Assembly (NCBI RefSeq): GCF_000378825.1
Contig: NZ_KB900388.1
Location: 4,001,654 to 4,065,653, forward strand
Length of the DNA stretch: 64,000 nt
DNA from: Salinispora vitiensis
GTDB taxonomy: Bacteria; Actinomycetota; Actinomycetes; Mycobacteriales; Micromonosporaceae
Direction of reading: 5' to 3'
Shown: positions 1 to 8,256 of the stretch, piece by piece
Numbering within the stretch: the stretch's first letter is position 1
Layout of the letters: each line of letters opens with the position of its first letter
Made by a program: the position numbers and the translations under genes
Notes under the pieces: generated by a model
Seen by the model: only the letters and a program-made list of their open reading frames with translations
Told to the model about the DNA's origin: nothing
The model's database searches: none

Positions 1-26
1 TCGTGCTCGACCTCGCCGCCCGCTGA
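1..26 (+). CDS. possible 3' end of an upstream gene
   Basis: An open frame enters from the left edge and stops with TGA at 24-26, ending VLDLAAR. Too little is visible to identify it. Positions 27-149 hold no gene apart from the leader of the next gene. Confidence 0.25.
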
Positions 27-149
27 CCCCAGCGGGCCTACACCCCTCGTTACCAGGCATTTCACAGCCATATGACGGATGGTTGACGGGTACCGGTGGT
101 GTTGAACCGGTCAGCGGACCAACGCGGTCCGCGCACCGAAGGAGTGACC

Positions 150-1019
150 GTGCACCATAACCGTCTGAAGACCGCCGCGCTGCTCGGCCTGCTCACCGCC
201 CTGATTTTGGCGGTGGGCTACTGGTTCGGCGGCAGTGGCGGACTGGTGATCGCCGTCCTCATCTCGCTGGGGATGAACGGCGTCAGCTACTTCTACTCCG
301 ACAAGCTCGCGCTGCGCGCGATGCGGGCGCAACCGGTCAATGAGGCACAGTTCCCCGAGCTCTACCAGATGGTGCGGGAACTGGCCAGCAAGGCCCGGCA
401 GCCGATGCCCCGGCTCTACGTGAGTCCGACCAGACAGCCCAACGCGTTCGCAACCGGTCGGAACCCGGAGAACGCGGCCGTCTGTGTCACCCAGGGCATC
501 GTCGAGATCCTCGACTACCGCGAGCTGCGTGGAGTCATCGGGCACGAGCTGTCGCACGTCTACAACCGGGACATTCTCATCTCCAGCGTGGCCGCCGGCC
601 TGGCCGGCATCATCACCGCCCTGGCCAACCTGGCGTTCTTCATCCGGCTCGGGGGTGACGACGAGGAGGGGCGTAACCCGCTGGTGCTGCTGTTGACCAT
701 GATCCTGGGCCCGATCGCCGCCACGCTGATCCAGCTTGCGATCGGCCGTAGCCGCGAGTTCCAGGCGGACGCCTCCGGCGCCCAGCTCACCCGGGATCCG
801 TTGGCGTTGGCCAGCGCCCTCCAGAAGATCCACAAGGGCACCCAGGCGCGCCCGCTGCCGCCGCAGGGGCAGCTCACCAGCGCCGCCCACCTGATGATCG
901 ACAACCCGTTCAAGGGCGGCGGGATGGCGGCGCTCTTCTCCACCCACCCCCGGATGGAGGAGCGGGTCGCCCGGCTGGAACAGATGGCCCGCAGCACCGG
1001 CCCCATCCAGCACCGCTGA
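150..1019 (+). CDS. htpX: HtpX-like membrane zinc metalloprotease (M48)
   Basis: Membrane-embedded M48 protease that degrades misfolded membrane proteins. The protein has 289 residues, the normal HtpX length. It has two hydrophobic segments near the N-terminus (about 8-45), the zinc motif HELSH at about 132-136 with NRD just after, a second membrane hairpin at about 145-200, and the third zinc ligand in REFQAD at about 203. GTG at 150 was chosen because GAAGGAG lies 5 bases upstream; a GTG at 144 is the alternative. The gene stands alone and is followed by a strong terminator. Confidence 0.93.
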   Translation: MHHNRLKTAALLGLLTALILAVGYWFGGSGGLVIAVLISLGMNGVSYFYSDKLALRAMRAQPVNEAQFPELYQMVRELASKARQPMPRLYVSPTRQPNAFATGRNPENAAVCVTQGIVEILDYRELRGVIGHELSHVYNRDILISSVAAGLAGIITALANLAFFIRLGGDDEEGRNPLVLLLTMILGPIAATLIQLAIGRSREFQADASGAQLTRDPLALASALQKIHKGTQARPLPPQGQLTSAAHLMIDNPFKGGGMAALFSTHPRMEERVARLEQMARSTGPIQHR

Positions 1020-1025
1020 ACCGGC

Positions 1026-1066
1026 GGGGTTCAGGCACCCTCCTCCCGGGTCGGTGCCTGAACCCC
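1026..1066 (+). terminator. terminator after htpX
   Basis: Perfect 14-bp inverted repeat (1026-1039 and 1053-1066, arm GGGGTTCAGGCACC) just after the htpX stop. It also sits at the end of the convergent DUF1275 gene, so it may act in both directions. Confidence 0.8.
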
Positions 1067-1067
1067 C

Positions 1068-1907
1068 TCATCGGTGGGTACCACGACCTCCGTGTTCGTC
1101 TTCTTCTCCAACCGACTCGGCTGCCTCGGCTCGGTGCTGATCAGCGCGATCCTCACGGTGATCCTGCTGCTCATCTTCGCCCGGTGAGCGCGACGGCAGC
1201 CGGCGGCGTGACCGGCTGATGGCCGTCGCGGTGGCCAAGACCGAGGCCACCAGCGCCGCGGCCAGCGCCGGCGCCCAGAGCGGCGCGACCCGCAGTACCG
1301 CCGCGCCGAGCACCGCGCCGCCGAGGAGCCCCAGCAGCCGGGTCACCCCGGCCGCACCCGCCGCGAACCGGTGCGGGTCGAAGACCACCCCCCGCACCAT
1401 GGAGGTGAGGGATCCGGTGAGGTACGTCGTGGTGGCGTGCGGTATCCCCGAGCTGATCGTCACCACGCTCTGTATCCCGCTGGCCGCCGCGGCGGCGAAG
1501 AGCAGGGTCAGGGTGGCGGCGAATCCGGGGCGCCCCCCGGTGGCCCACCAGCCACCTGCCACGCCGACCAGCAGCAGCACCTGAACCACCATGACCAGAT
1601 GCGTACGGGAACGCCAGCCCAACTTGGCGTGGCGTAGCGGCAGGGTGCCGCTGGCGACGCCGATCGCGTACCCGCCGACCGCTGCCGACCCGCCGCTGAG
1701 CAGGCGGGAGTCCATGGCGACGATATGGTGGCCGAGCTGGACCAGGTTTCCGGTGATCACGCTGGCGAAGAACCCGCCCAGCTGGGTCACACAGAAGACG
1801 TCGAGGCAGCCGGAGGCGGTGGCGAGCACGACGAGCAGCCGGGCCACGGCCCGGTGGGATAGGTCCGGGCGAACGAACTTCGCATCCTGCGCCCCCGCCC
1901 CCCGCAT
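1068..1907 (-). CDS. DUF1275 (YoaK family) membrane protein
   Basis: Predicted integral membrane protein of 279 residues in the YoaK/DUF1275 family, often annotated as a possible transporter; the substrate is not established. It opens with RAVARLLVVLATASGCLDVF and the family-typical FFASVITGNLVQLG, and has about six hydrophobic segments. ATG at 1907 was chosen for the upstream GGAAAGG. The last ~39 residues are charged and repetitive, unlike the family, and are antisense to a small ORF. The true C-terminus may therefore be atypical or frameshifted. Positions 1908-2148 hold no gene. Confidence 0.8.
   Translation of the reverse strand: MRGAGAQDAKFVRPDLSHRAVARLLVVLATASGCLDVFCVTQLGGFFASVITGNLVQLGHHIVAMDSRLLSGGSAAVGGYAIGVASGTLPLRHAKLGWRSRTHLVMVVQVLLLVGVAGGWWATGGRPGFAATLTLLFAAAAASGIQSVVTISSGIPHATTTYLTGSLTSMVRGVVFDPHRFAAGAAGVTRLLGLLGGAVLGAAVLRVAPLWAPALAAALVASVLATATAISRSRRRLPSRSPGEDEQQDHREDRADQHRAEAAESVGEEDEHGGRGTHR
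1074..1187 (+). CDS. tiny single-pass membrane protein
   Basis: Short ORF of 37 codons (GTG at 1074; a GTG at 1092 would give 31). It encodes a polar start with FFSNRLGCLGS, then a hydrophobic segment of about 17 residues and a terminal Arg before TGA. This composition looks like small actinobacterial membrane proteins, and it reads better than the charged low-complexity tail predicted for the opposite strand. It lies entirely antisense to the last 120 bases of the DUF1275 frame. Function unknown; no clear ribosome site. Confidence 0.45.
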   Translation: MGTTTSVFVFFSNRLGCLGSVLISAILTVILLLIFAR

Positions 1908-2111
1908 CCGGCTGCCTTTCCGGCCTGTTGCTCCTCGTCGGCTGTCGTTGTGCCCGGCTGTGGTCCGGCCCGGCTGTGGTCCTGCCCGACCGTCGCTTTT
2001 CCGGCCGTCGCCGTTCCGGCCCTCGCCGGGATCGCTTCTTCCCGTGCCGCCGACTTTCATGCTCCAGGCCGGGCACCGAAGACCTGACGTGGTACTGCCG
2101 GCGACCCCACT

Positions 2112-2148
2112 TTGACCTCACGTCAGCTTCAACTGTTCTGATCTTGCA
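2112..2148 (+). promoter_or_regulatory. possible promoter for a leaderless transcript
   Basis: TTGACC at 2112-2117 resembles a -35 element. A weak -10-like TCTGAT follows about 7 bases before the ATG at 2149. No Shine-Dalgarno is visible, so the dehydrogenase mRNA may start at or next to its ATG. Confidence 0.3.
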
Positions 2149-2865
2149 ATGAATCTGGACGGACTACGGGTTGCTATTACCGGTGCCGGACGCGACTCCG
2201 GACGCCTCCTGGCGACCGCCTTCGCCGAGCATGGCGCGCAGGTGTTTGTCTCGGCCCGCGACGAGGCGGCAGCCAGACGTACCACGGAAATGATCCGACA
2301 GCGGGGGCGGGGGAGCGGCGAGGCCTTCGGCTGCGACCTGACCAACCCCGACTCGGTACGCGCGTTCGCGGCGGCGCTGGCCGACCGCACCGAACACCTC
2401 GACATCCTGGTCAACAACGGTGCGGGCTACCTGCCCGGCGCGGACCTCGGCGACGCTGAGGACGATCACATCATCGCCACGATCGGCGGCGCCGCGACCG
2501 GCACGGTCCTGCTCACCAAACACCTGCTGGCGCTGCTGCGAGCCTCAACGCGGCCGGACATCGTTAACATGGTCTCCGCCTGCGGCGAGGTCGGCCACCA
2601 CCGTTCGGAGGCCCATCCCGCCTTCTATGCCGCCAAGCACGCCCAGGCCGGCTTCGCCGAGATCATGTCCCATCGGCTACGGGCCGAAGGAATTCGCGTC
2701 ATCTCCCTCTTCCCGCCGGACTTCGTGCAACACGGTCCACGGGCGGCATCCGACGACCTGACCGCACAATCTGTTGTGGATTGCGTACTCTTCGCGGTCA
2801 GTCAGCCACGGGACTGCTTCATCCGCGAGTTTCGCTTCGAGCAGGTCGTGGGCCCGGAGCGCTGA
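2149..2865 (+). CDS. short-chain dehydrogenase/reductase (SDR)
   Basis: Cytosolic NAD(P)-dependent oxidoreductase of 238 residues with the classical SDR layout. The cofactor loop TGAGRDSG is at about 11-18, the NNGAG stretch at about 89-93, a central serine in NMVSACG, and the active-site YAAK at about 161-164. The substrate cannot be told. The start is the first ATG; no ribosome site precedes it, suggesting leaderless translation. It has no operon partner. The gap 2866-3123 holds nothing recognised. Confidence 0.85.
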   Translation: MNLDGLRVAITGAGRDSGRLLATAFAEHGAQVFVSARDEAAARRTTEMIRQRGRGSGEAFGCDLTNPDSVRAFAAALADRTEHLDILVNNGAGYLPGADLGDAEDDHIIATIGGAATGTVLLTKHLLALLRASTRPDIVNMVSACGEVGHHRSEAHPAFYAAKHAQAGFAEIMSHRLRAEGIRVISLFPPDFVQHGPRAASDDLTAQSVVDCVLFAVSQPRDCFIREFRFEQVVGPER

Positions 2866-3123
2866 CGGTGGCGAGCCCAACGGAGAGTCCGGCCGCCGCC
2901 AGGCCCGTCCGACGGTGGCTCCCCAGCGGGGGTGTGTCAACGACAGGCCGGGTAGCGAGGCCCCATCTCACGCGTCCCGTCCAGGATGCCATTCGGCTCG
3001 GCCCATTGCGTCGATCCCTCCTGGCGAGGCGTGCAAGGCGTCACCACGGCGGTTCATCACCTTCCGTCTATCGCGACCTTCCGCTAGCGTGGCGCTACCA
3101 GCGGTAGTCGCCGGGGAGGGCTT

Positions 3124-4305
3124 GTGGCCGGGACTGACTTCTTCGAGTCAAAGAAGGCGGCTGCCGTCTTCAAGCATGGCATCTTGAGCCGCTACCCGGT
3201 CGTCTTCGCGTCGAAGACGGGCAAAAGCGTCGATGGTAACCGGGTTGTGTTCCTCGATGGCTACGCCGGTAGGGGCGAGTACGGCGACGGGCAGCCGGGT
3301 TCGCCGCTGCTGCTGTCGCGGTGTGCTGAGTTCGTCAAGGGCTACCGCAATGTCCTCGGGTTCTTCATCGAGCAGAATCCGGACAACTTTGCCAACCTGG
3401 AGCGCGTGCTCGACGAGAAGGGTGGCGACGCTGAACGGGTCCTCCGGCCCGGTTCGGTTGACGAGCACCTTTCCGAAGTCCTAAGGCGAGCCCAGGGCGC
3501 GTCGCTGTTCGTCTTTCTCGACCCGTTCGGCCCCGCGTTGGATTTTGACCTCCTTAAGGCCGCCCTGCTCGGTCGGCCGTCGTGGCCGCCCACTGAGGTC
3601 TTGCTCCACTTCAGCGTGTTGAGCGTCGCTCGGATGGGCCGTGCTGTACATGTGGCTCGGTCCAGGCGCGGGGAGCTTTCGCCGGCGGATCAGAAGACCG
3701 CCGGCCGCCTGGACCGTTTCCTCGGCGGCGACTGGTGGCAAGAACACTTTGTCGGTGTTCGGGACGAAGGCGACGAGCAGCGAGCTACCGAGATTGCCCT
3801 GGAGGTCTGTGACACGTACGAGAAGCGCTTGACAGCCGGAACGAGATACCGAGCGGTCAAGATGCCGGTGCGGCCCAGGCCCGATCTTCTACCGAAGTAC
3901 GTGCTGGCGCTGTTCACGGCCAGTAGCGAGGGAGCCTGGCACTTCGCGGACTCGCTGGGCAAGGCGGGCGTGGAGTGGTCGGTGGCGTGGCAGGCGGACA
4001 TGCTCCGTAAGGGGGAGAGGTACGGGCAGGGCTCGTTGTTTGGCGATGACGAGTTGCCGACTCCCGAGAGCCACAGCAGTAATCACGGCTCCGAGTGGAC
4101 GAGGATCATAGCGGGGAACCTCGAACGGCTGCTGGACGAGGTGGGATCCTTCTGCCCTGCCGATTACGTGCCGGATGTCTACGGCGCGACTCTAGGCCAG
4201 GCAAGCACCCCTCACGTCCGGAGCGCCGTAAAGCAACTGAGCGGAATATCTGTGGCCAATACGGGCAAGGGCGATTTCTGGAAGGAGCAGCTGCGGCGCC
4301 CGTAG
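3124..4305 (+). CDS. tcmP: three-Cys-motif partner protein, TcmP family
   Basis: Protein of 393 residues matching the TcmP family, named for genes found beside three-cysteine (Gp37/Gp68, DUF5131) proteins. The N-terminal half looks like a Rossmann methyltransferase or nuclease-like fold: DFFESKK near the start, FLDGYAGRG at about 43-51, FFIEQNP at about 80-86, and FLDPFG at about 131-136. GTG start with GGGGAGGG just upstream. Its partner lies 31 bases away on the opposite strand, so the two genes converge rather than forming an operon. The biochemical role is not established to my knowledge; a joint nucleic-acid-related function is only inference. Confidence 0.8.
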   Translation: MAGTDFFESKKAAAVFKHGILSRYPVVFASKTGKSVDGNRVVFLDGYAGRGEYGDGQPGSPLLLSRCAEFVKGYRNVLGFFIEQNPDNFANLERVLDEKGGDAERVLRPGSVDEHLSEVLRRAQGASLFVFLDPFGPALDFDLLKAALLGRPSWPPTEVLLHFSVLSVARMGRAVHVARSRRGELSPADQKTAGRLDRFLGGDWWQEHFVGVRDEGDEQRATEIALEVCDTYEKRLTAGTRYRAVKMPVRPRPDLLPKYVLALFTASSEGAWHFADSLGKAGVEWSVAWQADMLRKGERYGQGSLFGDDELPTPESHSSNHGSEWTRIIAGNLERLLDEVGSFCPADYVPDVYGATLGQASTPHVRSAVKQLSGISVANTGKGDFWKEQLRRP

Positions 4306-4336
4306 GGGTTGTGGTCCGTTGTCCGCAGGCTGGCTT

Positions 4337-5095
4337 CTACCCGATCGGTGTGAGTTCCCGCGCTGTCGGCATCTCGTCCCATGTCCGGCCGTCCAACTCG
4401 CGACCGCCGGCCTTTGGCGTTCTGCCGCCCCACTGCTTGAAGAAGAATGCCGTACCGCCGGCAGTGCATTGGCCGCGCAGGGATCGCACCCAAGCGGGAT
4501 CGACCGGCCGGCAACCGGGACCAGACTCACCACCGACGATCAGCCAGTCAATGCTCTCCAGGTTCAGGTCGTCCAGCGGGCCGAGTAGCGGTTCGGCCGA
4601 GATGAACCGGACGGCAGCGGGCACTCGGCGGAGATGATCGATGCGCTCCGTCTGTTCGTCGTCCTCGACGGAGACACCCATCCAGACGTTGGCTGGCCAG
4701 GTCAGTCGGGGAGCGAGCTTTGCAAGCCTCGCGGCTCGTTTGGTGAGTACCTGGTAGGTGTGCTGCGGGGTCGCCGCCATGACTCCAAAGACCTGCTCGA
4801 CGAATTCGAAGGGAACCTTTGCGTGGAACAGGTCGCTCATCGAGTTGACGAACACGACGCGGGGCTCTCGCCATCGAAGAGGCAACGTCAGCTCACCGGG
4901 GTGTACTGCGATTCCGAAGCCCGGTCCTGACGTACGAGGGTCACCGTCTGTCTGATACTTGCCCGACCCCATGGCCTTCAGCCGCTTCGCCAGGGTCAAC
5001 GCGTAGCAGTGGTCGCAGCCGCGCGAGATGCGATCGCAGCCAGTTGTCGGGTTCCATGTGGCTTCGGTCCACTCGATAGAGCTCTTGTCTGCCAT
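4337..5095 (-). CDS. three-cysteine DUF5131 (phage Gp37/Gp68 family) protein
   Basis: Protein of 252 residues. The N-terminal block IEWTEATWNPTTGC continues into a C-x6-C-x2-C cluster (Cys 20, 27, 30) followed by Tyr. This looks like a radical-SAM-type iron-sulfur site, although the family function is unproven. Other family blocks are FVNSMSDLFH, TPQHTYQVLTKRA, WMGVSVED, SAEPLLGPL, GGESGPG and FFFKQWGG. ATG at 5095 has GGGGAG upstream. It converges with tcmP. A second copy of identical length and about 70% identity (ungapped, judged by eye) sits inside the AICE at 10360-11118. The gap 5096-5362 has no recognised gene. Confidence 0.85.
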   Translation of the reverse strand: MADKSSIEWTEATWNPTTGCDRISRGCDHCYALTLAKRLKAMGSGKYQTDGDPRTSGPGFGIAVHPGELTLPLRWREPRVVFVNSMSDLFHAKVPFEFVEQVFGVMAATPQHTYQVLTKRAARLAKLAPRLTWPANVWMGVSVEDDEQTERIDHLRRVPAAVRFISAEPLLGPLDDLNLESIDWLIVGGESGPGCRPVDPAWVRSLRGQCTAGGTAFFFKQWGGRTPKAGGRELDGRTWDEMPTARELTPIG

Positions 5096-5362
5096 CACCA
5101 CTCCCCGGCCGGTTGGAACGATTCTGTCGAACGTGCGTACGAAATGAAAGGCGTAGAGGCGATCTTTCTGTCGGGCGAGCAACACAGGGACAGCAGGTGT
5201 CGCCGCCCGAATCGACCAACGCGCAAGGCCCAGAGTGGGACGCGGCTCGGCCGCCACCAGGCCGTCGGAGGGCGATCTTGGGCGACCAACGACGACAACT
5301 GGCGACGACCCTGCCCAGGTGACACTGCGTAGCCGGGGTGGTGACCAGGCTTGCGTGCCTTC

Positions 5363-5857
5363 TTACCGGTAGTTGGTGAACTGGAGCGCTACGCCGAAGT
5401 CCTCGCCCTTCAGCATGGCGATGATGGCCTGCAGGTCGTCCTTCTTCTTACCGGTCACGCGGAGCTGGTCGCCCTGGATCTGCGCCTGGACACCCTTCGG
5501 GCCCTCGTCGCGGATCTTCTTACTGATGGCCTTGGCCTTGTCCGTCTCGATGCCCTGGATCACCTTGCAGTCGACCTTGAACTCCTTACCCGACCCGCGC
5601 GGATCCCCGGCGTCCAGCGACTTCAGCGAGATGTTCCGCTTGACCAGCTTCTCCTTGAAGACATCGAGCGCGGCTCGGACCCGCTCCTCGGTCTCCGCCC
5701 GAAGGCTGATCGCCTCCTCACCAGACCAGGAGATTTCGGCGCCGGTGCCCCGGAAGTCGAACCGCGTCGAGAGCTCCCGCTCCGTCTGGCGGAGGGCGTT
5801 GTCAACCTCCTGACGGTCGACCTTGCTCACGATGTCGAACGACGGGTTGGCTGCCAT
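5363..5857 (-). CDS. yajQ: YajQ family nucleotide-binding protein
   Basis: Small cytosolic protein of 164 residues, full length for YajQ, a family with two RNP-like ferredoxin folds reported to bind cyclic-di-GMP or nucleotides in some bacteria. It starts with SFDIVSKVDRQEVDNAL and ends GVALQFTNYR, both characteristic. ATG at 5857 follows CAGGAG. It is transcribed away from tRNA-Tyr. Confidence 0.93.
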   Translation of the reverse strand: MAANPSFDIVSKVDRQEVDNALRQTERELSTRFDFRGTGAEISWSGEEAISLRAETEERVRAALDVFKEKLVKRNISLKSLDAGDPRGSGKEFKVDCKVIQGIETDKAKAISKKIRDEGPKGVQAQIQGDQLRVTGKKKDDLQAIIAMLKGEDFGVALQFTNYR

Positions 5858-6004
5858 GCTGATACTCCTGTTGTCCTGGCGGTCTGTCCTGTTACGTGCA
5901 CTACGGGCCAGCCGTGCGCCCCCTGACGGTACCCGGTTGCGGCCGCGTCGGGGCGAGCCGCTATCCTTGCTCTCGCCGCCGCGTCGCGACGCGGCGGGTG
6001 CCCT

Positions 6005-6088
6005 GGCGGGTTGCCCGAGCGGCCAATGGGAGCGGACTGTAAATCCGTCGCGAAAGCTTCGAAGGTTCGAATCCTTCACCCGCCACCA
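6005..6088 (+). tRNA. tRNA-Tyr (GTA)
   Basis: Class II tRNA of 84 bases with encoded CCA. The acceptor stem GGCGGGT pairs with ACCCGCC, followed by the discriminator A. The anticodon loop CTGTAAATC gives GTA. There is a long variable arm and a normal T arm GGTTCGAATCC. Its 3' half is the attachment site of the AICE, which restores an intact tRNA at this left end. Confidence 0.97.
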
Positions 6089-6203
6089 GGTGCGAAAAGA
6101 GGCCCCTGACCAGCGCGAACGCCGGTCAGGGGCCTCTTTCATGAGTCTCACTCAGTCCCGCTTCAGCCCGCTCGATCTCGCGGGTCGCGTCGTATTCGCG
6201 TCG
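6037..6203 (+). repeat. attL, left 167-bp direct repeat
   Basis: Matches 22761-22927 at 164 of 167 positions by eye. It spans the tRNA-Tyr anticodon loop to CCA, the tRNA terminator and the last 52 bases of the integrase gene. The crossover core is expected inside the tRNA part. The extension through the terminator into int is unusual for an att repeat. Confidence 0.93.
6096..6139 (+). terminator. terminator of tRNA-Tyr
   Basis: Inverted repeat AAAGAGGCCCCTGACC at 6096-6111 pairs with 6124-6139 and ends in a short T run. It also forms the 3' boundary of the leftward integrase gene, and is duplicated in attR at 22820-22863. Confidence 0.85.
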
Positions 6204-7597
6204 GCGTTTTCCGCGATTCCTAGCGCGGCCTCGATCCGGCGGCGGGCGGCTTCCTCCTGTCCGTAGACGCACTTCGCGTAGACCCGCATGAGGACGTGCA
6301 CGCTGTGTCCGGCCCACTCGGCGACCTGGGTAGCTGGCACCCCGGCGTTGAGCCAGAGCGACACGGCGGCGTGTCGCAGGTCGTACGGTCGCCGGGCCAG
6401 GGGTGAGCGCTGCTGAGCCGGGGTGAGCACGTTTGCCCGCGCGTCGCGCCACGCCTTGCCGTAGGTGTTGTTCGGGATCGGCTGGCCGGCGGTGGGCACG
6501 TACCGCCCGCCGGGGCCGCGCCGGGTGACGAACAGCTTGCCGTTCGATCCCGGCGGGTACTCCTTGACGTGGTGGTCGAGCAGCCGCACGAGCGGCGGCG
6601 GCACGGGTACGTCCCGGGTCGCTGCCTTTGCTCGGTGCTTGAGCTCTCGGTCCTCGGCGGTGTCGTCTCCGTCGCCCCAGTCCCGGCCCACGGCCACCGT
6701 CGAGCCGGTCAGGTGCAGTACGCCCCACCCCTTAGGCTGGGCGGGCCGCTCGTACTCGTCTTCCCGAAGGTGAAGCACCTCTTCGGGCCGCAGCGCGGCG
6801 TAGTACATGGACCCGAAGAACGCTTCCAACTCGGGCACGGTGCGCCCCACCTCGGCGAGCAGTGCTCGTGCCTGATCGGGGTTGACAACCGCTCCTCGGT
6901 CGATCTCATCGGCCGTCTTCGGGGCGGTCCAGCTCACCAGGGTCATTGGGTGCGCGTCGAGTAGCCGCAGCTCAACCGCGTACTTGAGGGCACCGGAGAA
7001 GACGGCTCGCTTGCGGGCGATCGTGCTGGCTGACGCGGCGGCACCGTCCATTCGCAGGGCGAGCGTGTCGAGAGCCTTCCGCACCAACGCGGCGTCGGCG
7101 AGCGCGGCCAGGTCGACGGTGTTGGCCTTGAGCCAGCGCACGGCGGCGGCGAGGTCGGAAGGTGGCTCCCCAGCGTCTCGGCGGGTCTTGTTGAACACCC
7201 ACCCGTAGAGCGCGGCCCGTAGCGCCTTGTGGCTGGGCACGCCCCGGTCGGTCGCGAGCAGTGCCGGGGTAACGGTGGCCAGCGTCTCGGCGATGCCCTT
7301 GCGGTGCTTTGCCGACGCGCGGGGCCACTTCATGTCGACGTAGGCCACGGCGTGCTCGTACCACGACCGGGTGTTAAGCGCTCGCGCCATTGGCTCGGGC
7401 AGGCCGCAGACCTTGTCGAACGCAACGCCTTCCCGCTGCGCGACGATCAGCTTTGCGCGGAAGCTTTCGGCGAGTGCCCGCGTGGCATAGGTCTTTCGGA
7501 ACGGCTTGTTTGCGACGAACCAGCGGATGGAGTAGCTGGGCTTTTTCTGGCTGCGGTTCGACAGGATGTTCCACACCCGTACCTCGTAGCTGTTCAC
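6152..7597 (-). CDS. int: AICE tyrosine recombinase (integrase)
   Basis: Site-specific recombinase of 481 residues that integrates and excises the element at tRNA-Tyr. It has an N-terminal arm-binding region, a core-binding domain at about 70-215, and a catalytic domain with Arg 270 (AALRPEEVLHL), YDLRH at 405-409 (the first catalytic His position is Tyr, a known variant), GH at 430-431, and the nucleophile Tyr 440 in MRVYAK. Its 3' end lies inside the attL repeat. It overlaps xis by 4 bases (ATGA type), so the two are coupled. A related but broken C-terminus lies at 23431-23705. Confidence 0.95.
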   Translation of the reverse strand: MNSYEVRVWNILSNRSQKKPSYSIRWFVANKPFRKTYATRALAESFRAKLIVAQREGVAFDKVCGLPEPMARALNTRSWYEHAVAYVDMKWPRASAKHRKGIAETLATVTPALLATDRGVPSHKALRAALYGWVFNKTRRDAGEPPSDLAAAVRWLKANTVDLAALADAALVRKALDTLALRMDGAAASASTIARKRAVFSGALKYAVELRLLDAHPMTLVSWTAPKTADEIDRGAVVNPDQARALLAEVGRTVPELEAFFGSMYYAALRPEEVLHLREDEYERPAQPKGWGVLHLTGSTVAVGRDWGDGDDTAEDRELKHRAKAATRDVPVPPPLVRLLDHHVKEYPPGSNGKLFVTRRGPGGRYVPTAGQPIPNNTYGKAWRDARANVLTPAQQRSPLARRPYDLRHAAVSLWLNAGVPATQVAEWAGHSVHVLMRVYAKCVYGQEEAARRRIEAALGIAENADANTTRPARSSGLKRD

Positions 7598-7794
7598 GCT
7601 GCCTCTTCGTGGTCGTTGAGCCAGTTGTCCAGTTCGCGGCGGCGGACATACAGGCTGCCGTTGGGGTATTTGATGGTTCGGGGCGCGCGGCCGGTGGCCT
7701 TCCAGCGAAAGAAGGTGGAGCGGGGTACGCGTAGTTCGTCCAGGACTTCGGTGAGGGTGAGCAGGTTCCCGGTGGGGGTGCGGCGGGTGGTCAT
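7594..7794 (-). CDS. xis: excisionase (MerR-like helix-turn-helix)
   Basis: Protein of 66 residues: LLTLTEVLDELRVPRSTFFRW forms the winged helix-turn-helix typical of AICE and phage Xis, followed by a wing around NGSLYVRRRELDNWL. It is expected to bind next to the att site and bias Int toward excision. GAGGGAGG precedes the ATG. It overlaps int by 4 bases and the upstream small gene by 4 bases. Confidence 0.9.
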   Translation of the reverse strand: MTTRRTPTGNLLTLTEVLDELRVPRSTFFRWKATGRAPRTIKYPNGSLYVRRRELDNWLNDHEEAA

Positions 7795-7958
7795 GGGCGG
7801 GGTTCCTCCCTCGGGGTGGCGTGCAGGTAGATGCGGTGGTGGGTGGATGGTGGTCGGTCGAGGTAGGGCCGGCTCATTCGGTGGATGTCGAGCACGTGGG
7901 CGAGTGCGGCGAGGGCGGCGGCGGTTTCGGCGGGGGTGCCGTGGAGTCTGATTCGCAC
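7791..7958 (-). CDS. small AICE protein, GTPAE family
   Basis: Protein of 55 residues if it starts at GTG 7958 (GAAAGG upstream); an ATG at 7988 would add 10 residues but has no ribosome site. The pattern is a beta strand VRIRLHGTPAE, a helix, SRPYLDRP, then RIYLHATP. The protein at 11979-12251 has the same layout (LAGTPAEL ... RLYLRLT), so they look like diverged paralogues. Function unknown. Coupled to xis by a 4-base overlap. Confidence 0.7.
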   Translation of the reverse strand: MRIRLHGTPAETAAALAALAHVLDIHRMSRPYLDRPPSTHHRIYLHATPREEPRP

Positions 7959-8182
7959 GGTGAGGGCCTTTCGGTTGCCACGGGTCATTTGTGCAAGGTG
8001 GGAAGGATTTGTCGCAGTGCAGCGCAGGGTGGCCCGCGGAGAGCGCCGTAGAGCCAAGATCGGGGGTGTCTTGGTGTGGATGGTTGGGACTGTTTCGTTT
8101 AGGGGCTCTCAGTGGGGTGGCGTGAGTGGCTGTTTGCTTGCGGGGGTGGTGGTTCGTGTTGGTGCGGGGGTGGATGTGGCCT

Positions 8183-8249
8183 GCCAGAACCGCCAGAACT
8201 GCCAGAACCTGTGAGGGGTGGGGGTTGTGACGGTTCTGGCAGTTCTGGC
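8183..8249. repeat. iteron-like repeats and 18-bp hairpin beside the replication gene
   Basis: GCCAGAAC occurs at 8183, 8192 and 8201 (9-bp period), and its complement GTTCTGGC at 8233 and 8242. Positions 8192-8209 and 8232-8249 form a perfect 18-bp stem with a 22-base loop. It lies 8 bases beyond the stop of the leftward rep gene. It could be a terminator, iterons of the element's origin, or both. The rest of the gap 7959-8256 holds nothing recognised. Confidence 0.7.
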
Positions 8250-8256
8250 AGGCCGG

